Below are positions 6,999 through 15,782 of a stretch of DNA of 43,109 nt, piece after piece. The stretch lies in the NCBI GenBank assembly GCA_021740995.1, contig JAIOYR010000027.1, positions 1 to 43,109 on the forward strand, written 5' to 3'. A program made the translations under genes and the position numbers. How positions within the stretch are numbered: the stretch's first letter is position 1; every line of letters begins with the position of its first letter. Below the pieces are notes generated by a model. That model worked only from the letters and a program-made list of their open reading frames with translations. It had not been told where the DNA came from and made no database searches. The DNA is from Taibaiella sp. (GTDB lineage: Bacteria; Bacteroidota; Bacteroidia; Chitinophagales; Chitinophagaceae).

Positions 6999-8915
6999 AT
7001 GCCCGACAGCAAAGCAGTAGCATGGTTGAAAAATTTCTGGCAATTACATCAGGTATCTATCCTTGCCTTAATACTTTCCGCCCTGACTCTGCCTTTTTCC
7101 TTTTCCAATTATATTACGACCGCTCTGGATGGCTCCTGGCAGCGGGCATTAAATATTGCAGTTAAGAATGGTGCACGATTCGGTACTGAATTTGTATTCA
7201 CTTATGGCCCTCTAGGGTTTGTTGCTACCCGAAACACACAATATGTAAACAATCTTTACCTGGTTTTGGCCGATCTTTTTCTTTTTGTAGGGTTTTTCTA
7301 TATTTTCAGAAAATATCTCTTAGCAAATAAGGCTTGGTTTTTTATCTTTTTTGTAGCCCTATTGTTTTATAAGGGGACAGACTATTCGGTTTCATTATTT
7401 TTAGTCTTTCTTATTTTTACCATTTATAACGTAAAAAACAACTTTAGTAATTATTTCGAAGTAATATTTTGCATTGTCGCCGGTGTTTTATCGTTCTTTA
7501 TAAAGGTGAATTACGGTATAATTTCGTTTGCATTTTTATTGCTACTTACCGGCTATCTTCTGTTTACCGATAGAAAAAAATATATAATTTTTGTTTCCAT
7601 ATTTCTGTCTGCATATTTCAGTATAGACTATAAAGTAAATGTGGATTTTGCAAATTATATCGGCAATATACTGCCTGCTATATCTGGTTATGAAGAGGCT
7701 ATGCTTTTGCCTGTTATAGGCAGTTATAGCACACTTTATTCAGCCATTCTGATATTCATCCTTTTTTTTGTGGCCGTCCTATTTTATCTAAGCAAACAGA
7801 AAATACGCGAAATCGGATGGCAAAATTACTTGTACCCTGCCCCTGCATTTGCCTTAATGTATTTCCTGACATACAAAAATGGTTTTATAAGGTATGACGA
7901 TGGACATACTCATACCTTCTTTGCGGTAGTGCCTTTACTTATGAGTTTTTCATTGTTTGAATTCCGTATGGAGCGCACTGCATTAGCAAAAATACTAGGC
8001 GTTTCCGCATTATTAATTTGCGATTACAACTACGAGAATATTGTAAACAAAAAAGGACTTTTTGCTAACAGCACATACGCACCAGTTCTTACCTATTTTT
8101 CAGGAATGTCGTCAAAACAAATTGATAGTTTGCCTAAGGAATTGAAATTAAACAAAGAAACAATTTCAATGCTGGGCAGATCTACGATAGATATTATACC
8201 GATAGACGTGGCGATTCCTCAGCTTAACAATCTCAATTATAAACCCAGACCGGTAACTCAGTCTTATGCAGCATACGGTTTTAAGCTCGATTCTTTAAAT
8301 GCAAATCATTTTTTCAAAGAAGACAGACCAGAATATGTTATGATATCCACATGGACTATTGATGATAGATATCCATCCTGGGACGAATCGCTCACTAAGG
8401 CTGTGCTACGACTCAACTATGAGTATGTAAGTCACGTGTCTATGAATGGCGATAGCCTGCTTACAAATGCATACAATGATTACCTGCTGCTAAAGGCAAA
8501 AAAAGGGCCGGGAATCTATCCAATCTTTGAAAAGTTGTTTGATACCGTTATAGGCTACGGAGACGTTCTGAATTTGAATTTTCCCAACAATGCGGCGGTG
8601 TACATGAAAGTGAAAACTGAATATAGCCTTGCCGGCAAGTTGAAGAAATTATTATACAGACCATCTATCATTAGTTATACCCAGTATCTTGATGAGGGGG
8701 GTAAAGAGTCTTTCTCTAACAGATTAATCAGACCCATTGGGGAAGGACCAGTGCTGGTAAATAAATACATTGCCCATAACTCTGAGTTTATCAACTTTAC
8801 TACCGGATGCCTACATTTCAATAAAGATGTAAAGGCTATTAAATTCACCGCCGAAAATAAAAGTGATTTAAATCCCAGAATCCACATATCATTTATAAAA
8901 CTTGCCAACTATTGA
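6999..8915 (+). CDS. Large multi-pass membrane protein with extracytoplasmic C-terminal domain
   Basis: A 638-residue protein. Residues about 15-345 hold some ten hydrophobic helices. The remaining 290 residues are mostly soluble and probably periplasmic. The first loop carries LDGSWQRAL and FVFTYGPLGF (about 47-75). The YGPLG motif recurs in uncharacterised polytopic proteins that resemble GT-C glycosyltransferases, with an aspartate in the first loop as a candidate base. A second loop motif is RYDDGHTHTFF (about 300). I cannot name a family. It is divergent from the FkbM pair and convergent with the paralogous membrane gene at 8947-10194. Role in building or exporting a surface glycan is inferred only from neighbours. 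Confidence 0.6.
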   Translation: MPDSKAVAWLKNFWQLHQVSILALILSALTLPFSFSNYITTALDGSWQRALNIAVKNGARFGTEFVFTYGPLGFVATRNTQYVNNLYLVLADLFLFVGFFYIFRKYLLANKAWFFIFFVALLFYKGTDYSVSLFLVFLIFTIYNVKNNFSNYFEVIFCIVAGVLSFFIKVNYGIISFAFLLLLTGYLLFTDRKKYIIFVSIFLSAYFSIDYKVNVDFANYIGNILPAISGYEEAMLLPVIGSYSTLYSAILIFILFFVAVLFYLSKQKIREIGWQNYLYPAPAFALMYFLTYKNGFIRYDDGHTHTFFAVVPLLMSFSLFEFRMERTALAKILGVSALLICDYNYENIVNKKGLFANSTYAPVLTYFSGMSSKQIDSLPKELKLNKETISMLGRSTIDIIPIDVAIPQLNNLNYKPRPVTQSYAAYGFKLDSLNANHFFKEDRPEYVMISTWTIDDRYPSWDESLTKAVLRLNYEYVSHVSMNGDSLLTNAYNDYLLLKAKKGPGIYPIFEKLFDTVIGYGDVLNLNFPNNAAVYMKVKTEYSLAGKLKKLLYRPSIISYTQYLDEGGKESFSNRLIRPIGEGPVLVNKYIAHNSEFINFTTGCLHFNKDVKAIKFTAENKSDLNPRIHISFIKLANY

Positions 8916-8946
8916 GGGGATGACTTGGCAGCAGACAAAAAGCCGA

Positions 8947-10194
8947 CTACTTTTTCTTTCCTTCAATACAATAAATCCCTAACCTGCACGATTCGTCTGC
9001 CAGCATTTTCGCCCTTGTTTTATCAGGATAGTCGTAATTGGTACTTCTGATGTTGTTATAAATGTACTCAAAACCACCCTTGCCTTCTTTTAAATTGCGC
9101 TGGTAAAAGAAGAGTACGCCGCACATCAGCGCAGCAAGCCCCACCTGCCGGAGTTTTGTATCCCTTATTTTCTGCAAAATAAAGATGGACACTATTGCTG
9201 TCAGTATATTGGAATAGACATGATAGCGGCTGCTAGATGCGCTATCTATCCCAAGTCCGTTTCTGAATAGTGCTAATATAATTAAGGAACTAAAAACAAA
9301 CGCAGACAGACACAAGAATGGCAACATAGGTTTTTCGAATTTCAGCCTGATGTTAAACGGCACCAGCCACAGGAACAATGCCATCAATGAAAGCCCGCCG
9401 ATAGCACTCAGCACAACGCCAAAATGCGCCCCGGTTACCCGAACAAAAAACGGCAAAAAACGCATAGGGTCGGATGAAAAGAAGTTGCCCAAAGGCTTGG
9501 TATAATGATAGTAATAAAGCGGAGCAAATATTATCATCGTAACAACAGACATGATTATAGCCATCTTACTTCTGCTGAGTATACAGTACACCACGATAAA
9601 AAAGGCTGCAATAATACCATTGCCACTGGTAAACACACAGACGGCCTGAGAAAGTGCTGCAAGCGGCAACCATTTTATATGCTCCTTGCTGTAAAAAAAC
9701 ATTCCGGCAATAAACAACATTATAACGCCAAAGTTCTGCGTGCCTGCCATAGCGAAATTGCCATTCTCATATCCATTTATATTGAAGAAACAGGTACCCG
9801 CTATTATAGCAGCAACATGCCACAGATTGCCAGCCAGTTTTTTAATGAAAGTGACAAAAAAGGAAAAAGCGAAAAGCAGGATAAAAAAATTGATAAAGAT
9901 TATAACCCTGAAATTTACCGCGCCGGCCAGCTTGTAGACTACTAATGCAGTAAACTTTGATAGAAATATCCGATGTTCATTGTGTTGCGAAAACACCAGT
10001 CCGAACTTTTCGGAAAAACTACCTGCTTTTCTGAAATCATTGAGAAATCCAAGTATGGCATCGTAGTCATCCTGACGAGGCATATTCTGTGAATATTTTA
10101 TCACAAAACCCAAATAGATAACAGCAGGAAGGCAAATCAGAAAATACTGAAAAAGCGTAGTGACTTTACTTTTCGTTGAATTACTATTTACCAT
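8947..10194 (-). CDS. Multi-pass membrane protein, paralog of the 4821-6056 product
   Basis: A 415-residue, roughly ten-helix membrane protein, with the same plan as the 411-residue paralog 3 kb away. Shared landmarks in order are RQDDYDAIL (about 40-48), FSQHNEHRIFLSKF (about 68-81), GYENG (about 140), TSGNGIIAAFFI, SSRYHVYSN and DESCRLGIYCIEG at the C-terminus. Divergence between the two is considerable, so the duplication is not recent. GT-C-type glycosyltransferase activity is a possibility based on topology and the loop acidic pair. It stands alone, convergent with the 638-residue membrane protein and 153 bases after the end of the XRE regulator gene on the same strand. Confidence 0.6.
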   Translation of the reverse strand: MVNSNSTKSKVTTLFQYFLICLPAVIYLGFVIKYSQNMPRQDDYDAILGFLNDFRKAGSFSEKFGLVFSQHNEHRIFLSKFTALVVYKLAGAVNFRVIIFINFFILLFAFSFFVTFIKKLAGNLWHVAAIIAGTCFFNINGYENGNFAMAGTQNFGVIMLFIAGMFFYSKEHIKWLPLAALSQAVCVFTSGNGIIAAFFIVVYCILSRSKMAIIMSVVTMIIFAPLYYYHYTKPLGNFFSSDPMRFLPFFVRVTGAHFGVVLSAIGGLSLMALFLWLVPFNIRLKFEKPMLPFLCLSAFVFSSLIILALFRNGLGIDSASSSRYHVYSNILTAIVSIFILQKIRDTKLRQVGLAALMCGVLFFYQRNLKEGKGGFEYIYNNIRSTNYDYPDKTRAKMLADESCRLGIYCIEGKKK

Positions 10195-10347
10195 TTACCC
10201 GATAGATTTGAAGCCTAAATACAATTGTAGCAGATGTTGCCTTAAATACAGCAGCACTAAGAAAAGCATGAATATAGCACCAATAAATTGAATTTTGTTT
10301 GCAATATTAAGGCAAATTTTTCAGCCCAATAACTCTGTTTTACAATA

Positions 10348-10710
10348 CTACTTTAACGATTGAATTGCCTGCAACAACGCCTCATTTTGTTGTCTTAGCC
10401 AGCGCATTTCATTTTTCAATTCTTGTATCATTAGTACAACTCCAACATTATTCTTTTCTTCAGAGACAGGATTACTGCGATTTGGAGTCGAATTCCAGAT
10501 TTCAAAATCTTGATTCATTAACTGCTCAATAGGGAAATTTAGTATCGCTGCAATTTTTTCAAGACGGGGGTAATTTACTTCGATAGTTCCATTCTCTATT
10601 TGGCTATAAGTGTTTTGCTTAAGGTTCAGCTTACTTGCTACAAAAGCCTGAGTATAATTGCGGTATTCGCGAATTTGTCTAATGCGCAAGGCAATTGAAT
10701 TACGATTCAT
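10348..10710 (-). CDS. XRE-family helix-turn-helix transcriptional regulator
   Basis: A 120-residue DNA-binding protein. Residues about 8-65 are a classical HTH_3 (Cro/C1-type) domain: IRQIREYRNYTQAFVA, then SKLNLKQNTYSQIENG as recognition segment, then PRLEKIAAILNFPIEQL. After a polar linker, the C-terminal 30 residues (VVLMIQELKNEMRWLRQQNEALLQAI) form a coiled coil, presumably for dimerisation. It is divergently oriented to the surface-protein operon starting at 10859. The 148-base spacer contains two matching palindromes suited to a dimeric XRE protein, so it probably controls itself and the operon (inference). Confidence 0.9.
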   Translation of the reverse strand: MNRNSIALRIRQIREYRNYTQAFVASKLNLKQNTYSQIENGTIEVNYPRLEKIAAILNFPIEQLMNQDFEIWNSTPNRSNPVSEEKNNVGVVLMIQELKNEMRWLRQQNEALLQAIQSLK

Positions 10711-10759
10711 GCGATTGAAATTTTATGGTAGTAGGATTTTGTTTTTCTGTCCTTCACAA

Positions 10760-10776
10760 ACAGATAGCTTATCTGT
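10760..10776. promoter_or_regulatory. Candidate operator palindrome 1 (ACAGATA-GCT-TATCTGT)
   Basis: A perfect 7-bp inverted repeat with a three-base centre, located in the divergent spacer between the XRE gene and the surface operon. It shares the core GATA-N3-TATC with the palindrome at 10782-10794. On the minus strand it overlaps TCTGTTTG (near match to the -7 box TAnnTTTG), so binding could repress the regulator's own promoter. Confidence 0.6.
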
Positions 10777-10781
10777 AATAG

Positions 10782-10794
10782 CGATAAAGTATCG
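10782..10794. promoter_or_regulatory. Candidate operator palindrome 2 (CGATA-AAG-TATCG)
   Basis: A perfect 5-bp inverted repeat with a three-base centre, sharing GATA-N3-TATC with palindrome 1. The two centres (10768 and 10788) are 20 bp apart, about two helical turns, as expected for two regulator dimers on one DNA face. Confidence 0.55.
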
Positions 10795-10858
10795 GTATGT
10801 AAAATGTTAAATATAGTTAATTTTCTTGAAATTTGCTTTTAAGAAAAATTATTATTTT

Positions 10859-12509
10859 ATGAAAAAAAATAGCAGTTTTATTATCCTTAATAGCTATCTG
10901 TAGTGTTTCCAAGGGACAACCTATTTGGATACCTGGTACTGGGACGAATATAACAACAGAAACTACGGGTGATTGCGAAATTGGGGGCTCTTTAAAACTA
11001 AAAGGCACATTATTGAACATGTTTGTTCCCGGCACTTGGACCGCATCGACAGAGCCTTGGCGAAGTATCAACAGCGGCTCAACATTTAGTGGCCTTTGGC
11101 TAAATACGGGGACTACAACCCTGGATGGCACTTATATTCAAATGTTTGCGCCTCAGCAAACAAGTAATCCAGGAGGAATGAGACTCGTATCGAATAGCCC
11201 CGGTGCTACTGGAAATGGATTTAATTTTGTTCACCATGATTTTACATCAGGTTCTAACAACTCATTAATGGACTTAACTAACTGGGGACATTTGATTGTA
11301 AGGGGAGGTGTTCTGGATTTACATAGTTCTACTTATGCACCTGGTCCAGAACAATGGCGAGCAATTAATTGTGGCACTTCAGATAAGGGTCTCTGGCTAA
11401 ATACAGGAACAACTACTTCAGATGGTACCTATATTCAAATACACGCTCCCTATGAAACAACCAATCCTGGGGCGATGAAATTCGTAGCAAACAGTCCGGT
11501 TGCAACTGGTACAGGATTCTCATTTGTTCACCATGATTTCTTATCTAGTGCAGATAATTCATTGATGGATTTGGACAATTGGGGTCACCTTCGGGTAAAG
11601 GGTGCCTTATTGGAATTATACAGTACGGCACTCGGAACTGAGCAATGGAGAGCAATAAACTGTGCTTCTACAGACAAAGGTTTATGGGTAAATACTGGAA
11701 CTACCACTACAGATGGTACTTATATTCAAATGCATGCTCCGGGCGAAGCGAATCCGGGAGCAATGGAATTTGTATCAAATAGCGCAGGTGCAACTGGAAC
11801 GGGGTTCAAATTCCTACATCATGATTTTGGGTCAACCATCCCTGATAATAAGTTAATGGAAGTTGACAATTGGGGACACCTGCGTGTAAACGGTGCATTG
11901 TTGGAATTATATAGTACTGCACTCGGAACAGAGCAATGGAGAGCAATAAACTGTGCTTCTACAAATAAAGGTCTGTGGGTAAATACAGGAACAACTACTA
12001 CAGACGGAACTTATATTCAAATGCATGCTCCTGTTGAGCCTACTAACCCGGGAGGTATTGATTTCGTATCACAGGGCAATTCCGGAATGGGATTTACTTT
12101 TTCCCATTACCACGGCACCTTAACTAACGATATGCGCATCTATAATAGCGGCAAAGTAGCAATAGGCAAAAATATAATAGCTGCTGGAAGCGTTCCTGAG
12201 GGTTATCTCCTTTATGTTGAAAAAGGCATTCTTACAGAGCATGTACGCGTAGCCTCGCACGGTACAACCTCATGGGCAGATTTTGTATTTAATAAAGGCT
12301 ATAATTTAATGTCTTTGGATAAAGTAGAAGAGTACATAAAGAAAAACAAACACCTACCAGAAATACCATCTGCTGCTGAAGTAGCAAAAGACGGAATTGA
12401 TTTGGCTGAGATTGATGCAAAGCTTTTGCAGAAAATTGAAGAACTTACACTCCATGTTATTGAACAACAAAAAAGGATTGAATCTCTTGAAAAACAAGCA
12501 AAAAAATAG
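10859..12509 (+). CDS. Exported four-repeat fibre-like protein with coiled-coil C-terminus; frame broken after start codon
   Basis: The ATG at 10859 is followed by eight A residues (10862-10869). As written, that frame stops after 14 codons. With seven As it would read MKKIAVLLSLIAICS..., a standard signal peptide ending near SKGQ, and continue through the long open frame to 12509 (about 549 residues). The first in-frame ATG without the correction is 11013 (498 residues, no signal peptide). The body has four repeats of 97-99 residues, each with EQWRAIN, GLWxNTGTTTxDGTYIQ, FxFxHxDF and NWGHLxVxGA. The C-terminus (WADFVFNKGYNLMSLDKVEEYI..., HLPEIPSAAEV) is a module common on Bacteroidota surface proteins, ending in a coiled coil of about 35 residues. 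It is first in an operon with the two genes downstream. Adhesin or fibre role is inferred. Confidence 0.8.
11052..12100 (+). repeat. Four tandem coding repeats, period 291-297 bp
   Basis: Units begin at the Glu codon of the (E)QWRAIN-like motif at 11052, 11349, 11640 and 11931, giving spacings of 297, 291 and 291. The last two units are closest, for example 33 identical bases at 11640-11672 and 11931-11963. The fourth unit diverges after its first half into the C-terminal module. Such repeats can change copy number by recombination. Confidence 0.9.
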
Positions 12510-12513
12510 CCTT

Positions 12514-13071
12514 ATGAGCGCTTTAAAATTTTGCATTATTATTTTGGCATTTTGCATGTTTGAGGCATGCAAAAAAGAAGATAAAGTAGACCGCATAAGT
12601 TCGGAACTGAAAAAGCGTTTCACTTTTAAAAAAGGAAGCTATTGGATATATAAAGATTCCATTACAGGGAGGTATGATACATTCACAGTTACCGCTTTTT
12701 CAAATGCTATAGGCAATGAACCTAATTATATAGAAAGTCAGGTATCAAGTATTCGAAGCAGCCGTTCGGATAGTTTTTCTTTTAATGTAAATTTAACTGG
12801 AAGTTACCTGCGAATATTATTCCAGACTTTTAATATTGCGAGCGGTGTATCATATCCGTATCAGAAGCAATACAAAATATATGAAAAATATCATATTGAC
12901 GGGTCGGATTTTGATAGTGTAGTTGAAAGATATTTTGCATCAAGTGATGGAGGGTGGGATAGCCGTAGTAGTTGCTTTATAAAAACTGATATTGGCTTTG
13001 TAAAGATGCGTTTTGTGACTGATTCGATCAATAATATTTGGGAACTAAAGGAGTGGAAAATTCTAAATTAA
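12514..13071 (+). CDS. Hypothetical SPII lipoprotein
   Basis: A 185-residue protein. The start at 12514 is chosen because it gives a clean lipoprotein signal: a hydrophobic run CIIILAFCMF followed by the lipobox FEAC with cysteine at about residue 19, then a charged KKED tether. The mature part is beta-rich with a FKKGSYWIYKDS motif seen near the N-terminus of many small Bacteroidota lipoproteins. I recognise no catalytic residues. It begins four bases after the repeat protein and ends 11 bases before the T9SS protein, so the three are one transcription unit. It might be an anchoring or assembly partner of the exported proteins, but that is context only. Confidence 0.75.
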   Translation: MSALKFCIIILAFCMFEACKKEDKVDRISSELKKRFTFKKGSYWIYKDSITGRYDTFTVTAFSNAIGNEPNYIESQVSSIRSSRSDSFSFNVNLTGSYLRILFQTFNIASGVSYPYQKQYKIYEKYHIDGSDFDSVVERYFASSDGGWDSRSSCFIKTDIGFVKMRFVTDSINNIWELKEWKILN

Positions 13072-13082
13072 ATCTATTCGAA

Positions 13083-15668
13083 ATGAAAAAAATAGTCATA
13101 TTAGCACTTCTCTTTGCTTATAAAAATACATGTGCTCAACTAACACCCATAATGTATTTCCCCAATAATATAAATTTCATTGACCCTACCCAAGTATACT
13201 ACAGACCAGGAGCAACAGAAGGCTGGTATAATAATTTACAAAAATACTGGTATTACCGGTATAGGCTTGTAAATGATTTCCTCTTTATCAGCGAGACAAA
13301 CGAAGCAGGGAGCAGTATTCCTGCTATCAAGAGGATGCAACATATTGCATGGGAAGAGGAACCTACCATTAATGATTCGTGCGGTTCGTGCAGGGTTTTA
13401 TCCTGGGGAGATGCGACCGTTGACCTAGGTCATTATATACAAATGTTGGCTACAGAAGAAGAGCTATTGCGAGAATGTGCACATCCAATAAGTCGAAGCC
13501 AATATGAATTAAAACACGCCCTTGATGCATTTGATAGGTTAGATGATAATGCAGAACAATATTGCCACGAAATGGAAAATAGTTTAGGCACTAATAATGC
13601 ATACCCTGGTACATTAGGTCCTACAAGCATTAGTTACAGCGATAGACACAACGGCTTTTTTATCAGGGATGACGTACCAACGCTTACAATACTCGATGAA
13701 GCGTCAATCGGAAATAAACTGAAACACTTCAATAGGATAGGATTAAAGAGAACATGGACATACCCTGGGCCTGCAAGTGTAGAATATTTTGATAGAGTGA
13801 GCTGGGCTGAAGGAGCATTTACAAGTTCATTTGCCGAAAGATACACCTCATTTCCAAGTTATTCCTCTTCTTCCTCACCAAGAGGCAATCGTTGGCATGG
13901 AACAATTGGGAGCCATACTGTTACCTCTCATTGGCCTTATACCTCTGGAGCGCCCAGATATCCTGCGCAAGAATCTCATGATCAACTAATTGATTTAAAT
14001 CTAGGAATGGCATTAGTAAGCCATTATTCCACAGATGCAATCATTCGAAATCAGGCGGCTGATGCGTTGTACAGAACGGTAAAATATCCATTCAACGTAT
14101 GGCTTCCTCAAATCCACGACCCGCTCACTGGAAAATGCGTGTATGGAATTGTTCCTCAAACCTATCCTTCTTCATGCGACAAAGCAGGCGCGAATTATTT
14201 TGGCATAGCAATGGGAGGAGCTCAAACGTCAAGGATCTACGCGGATCCAATTGCATCGACTAACTCGCTTCCGTTGATATGGCAAGCCAGCTCAGGTATT
14301 TCCGCCTTACTGTGGCATTATGTTCAGTATAGTCATAGAATAATGCCCGAAATGGGTTGTGATGACCCAGACGAAAATGAAAATAGAGATTTGACTTATG
14401 CCGGATACTATTCATGTTTAACTAATTCATGGACTACACTAGGCATTAATACAACATGGAGAAATTTAAAAAAAATATGCAACAAAGACGGATGGGGAAG
14501 ACCAAGTTTGCCACTTGTTTACGAATTGATATATAATCCTCCGGAAAACTATCGATATATGGATTATATTGTGGCACTTGATGCTGCACCTCCCTGTGGC
14601 CCACATGATTTTAGCAGTTATGAGTATCCAGCAGGGTCAGGCAACAGACCATTCAATAATGAAATAATGGCTAATACCGTGAAAAAGCACTGGACTGGAG
14701 GCGACTGGCTATCGAATCCACAACACAGATGGCTTCCAGAATGTAAAGATCCCGAAGATCATACAAAGCGTTCAGTCACTTTCAACGGCTTAGACTATAT
14801 GGTTTTATTCAACCTCTTCAGCCTCAAGCAAGGCTCGTCTTATCTCAAGAACCTTAACAATCCTTTTTGGGATGATGACTACAGGATCAATTATCCAGAT
14901 AACTTCACTATTGGCTCTAATACTATCCCGTTATATTTGAATTTTCTAGAATACTCCGCACTTAAGGGGACATACAGTACTTATTCAAATGTTTCTATTA
15001 GAGGTGCTAAGCAAATTGACTGTAAAGAAGGATTTAATTCTTTTCCTGATTGTAATGGTTGCTTTACCGATATTTATATAAAAGATTTTGGTTGTGATGA
15101 GCATTTTACGTTTGCATGGATTCCACAGAGTTCTGTTGAGCTACTTCCACCTACTGTTGAAGAAGTTAACCCTTGGGGAGCGTCGCGGATGCCGCCACCA
15201 GATTCAAGCTTAATGCTGGCAGATAGCCTGATTACTGATTCAATGGAGGTTGCATATATTGATTCATTGGTCGGCGCAATTATTGATTCTGGCAATGAAG
15301 ACGCTATAAATTTACTTAGAAGGTGGGGGGTAAATGTAGACAGTATTATGTTAGCGGAAAAGGGTAAAGGAAATTCTCAATCTACACTTGGTGATAATTT
15401 TATTTCATTGTTCATAGATGTCTTCCCTAATCCTGCAACCGATATGGCATATATTAAATACAAACTAGTTGACAAAAGTACGGTCGATATTAAAATTAAT
15501 AATTCAATAGGAATAGATTACAGCTATGCTATAGAACCGTATATACGTGATCAGGAACCAGATGATTATAAGATTGGTATCAATACTAACAAACTACCTA
15601 AAGGCTTATATGTATTGACAATGAAAATTGGCGGCATAATTCATAGTAAAAAACTAAGTGTTTTGTAG
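13083..15668 (+). CDS. Large exported protein with type IX secretion C-terminal sorting domain
   Basis: An 861-residue protein. The start at 13083 gives a signal peptide MKKIVILALLFAYKNTCAQ. The last 85 residues match the T9SS type A sorting domain: DVFPNPATDMAYIKY, then alternating beta strands, INTNKLPKGLYVLTM and a basic KKLSVL end. It should therefore cross the outer membrane through the Por machinery and be surface-attached or released. The central 700 residues are rich in aromatic residues, Asn and Cys and resemble no family I can name. An acidic stretch (about 705-765, DSSLMLADSLITDSMEV...) precedes the sorting domain. It is the third gene of the operon under the divergent XRE regulator. 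Confidence 0.85.
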   Translation: MKKIVILALLFAYKNTCAQLTPIMYFPNNINFIDPTQVYYRPGATEGWYNNLQKYWYYRYRLVNDFLFISETNEAGSSIPAIKRMQHIAWEEEPTINDSCGSCRVLSWGDATVDLGHYIQMLATEEELLRECAHPISRSQYELKHALDAFDRLDDNAEQYCHEMENSLGTNNAYPGTLGPTSISYSDRHNGFFIRDDVPTLTILDEASIGNKLKHFNRIGLKRTWTYPGPASVEYFDRVSWAEGAFTSSFAERYTSFPSYSSSSSPRGNRWHGTIGSHTVTSHWPYTSGAPRYPAQESHDQLIDLNLGMALVSHYSTDAIIRNQAADALYRTVKYPFNVWLPQIHDPLTGKCVYGIVPQTYPSSCDKAGANYFGIAMGGAQTSRIYADPIASTNSLPLIWQASSGISALLWHYVQYSHRIMPEMGCDDPDENENRDLTYAGYYSCLTNSWTTLGINTTWRNLKKICNKDGWGRPSLPLVYELIYNPPENYRYMDYIVALDAAPPCGPHDFSSYEYPAGSGNRPFNNEIMANTVKKHWTGGDWLSNPQHRWLPECKDPEDHTKRSVTFNGLDYMVLFNLFSLKQGSSYLKNLNNPFWDDDYRINYPDNFTIGSNTIPLYLNFLEYSALKGTYSTYSNVSIRGAKQIDCKEGFNSFPDCNGCFTDIYIKDFGCDEHFTFAWIPQSSVELLPPTVEEVNPWGASRMPPPDSSLMLADSLITDSMEVAYIDSLVGAIIDSGNEDAINLLRRWGVNVDSIMLAEKGKGNSQSTLGDNFISLFIDVFPNPATDMAYIKYKLVDKSTVDIKINNSIGIDYSYAIEPYIRDQEPDDYKIGINTNKLPKGLYVLTMKIGGIIHSKKLSVL

Positions 15669-15684
15669 CAATAAAAAGCTTTAT

Positions 15685-15700
15685 TTATCTGCTTAGATAA
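15685..15700. terminator. Small hairpin after the surface operon
   Basis: TTATCT (15685-15690) and AGATAA (15695-15700) form a 6-bp stem directly after the operon's last gene. It is weak by itself. The stronger hairpin lies 17 bases further on. Confidence 0.3.
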
Positions 15701-15716
15701 CACACTATTTGTAGCA

Positions 15717-15750
15717 GGATGCCTATCCACCGTCAGGTAGATGGGCATCC
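15717..15750. terminator. Long hairpin between convergent surface operon and alaS
   Basis: GGATGCCTATC pairs with GATGGGCATCC (11 bp, one G-U in RNA). The inner bases ACC/GGT can extend the stem over a GTCA loop. It sits between two converging genes, so a bidirectional terminator is likely, although no long T tract follows. Confidence 0.6.
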
Positions 15751-15782
15751 CATGTACAACAAATTTTAAAAAACAGCCACCC

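Noticed and set aside
11052-12100. CRISPR-like regular repeats
   Set aside because: The 291-297 bp periodicity is in-frame coding repetition of a protein, not short palindromic repeats with unique spacers.
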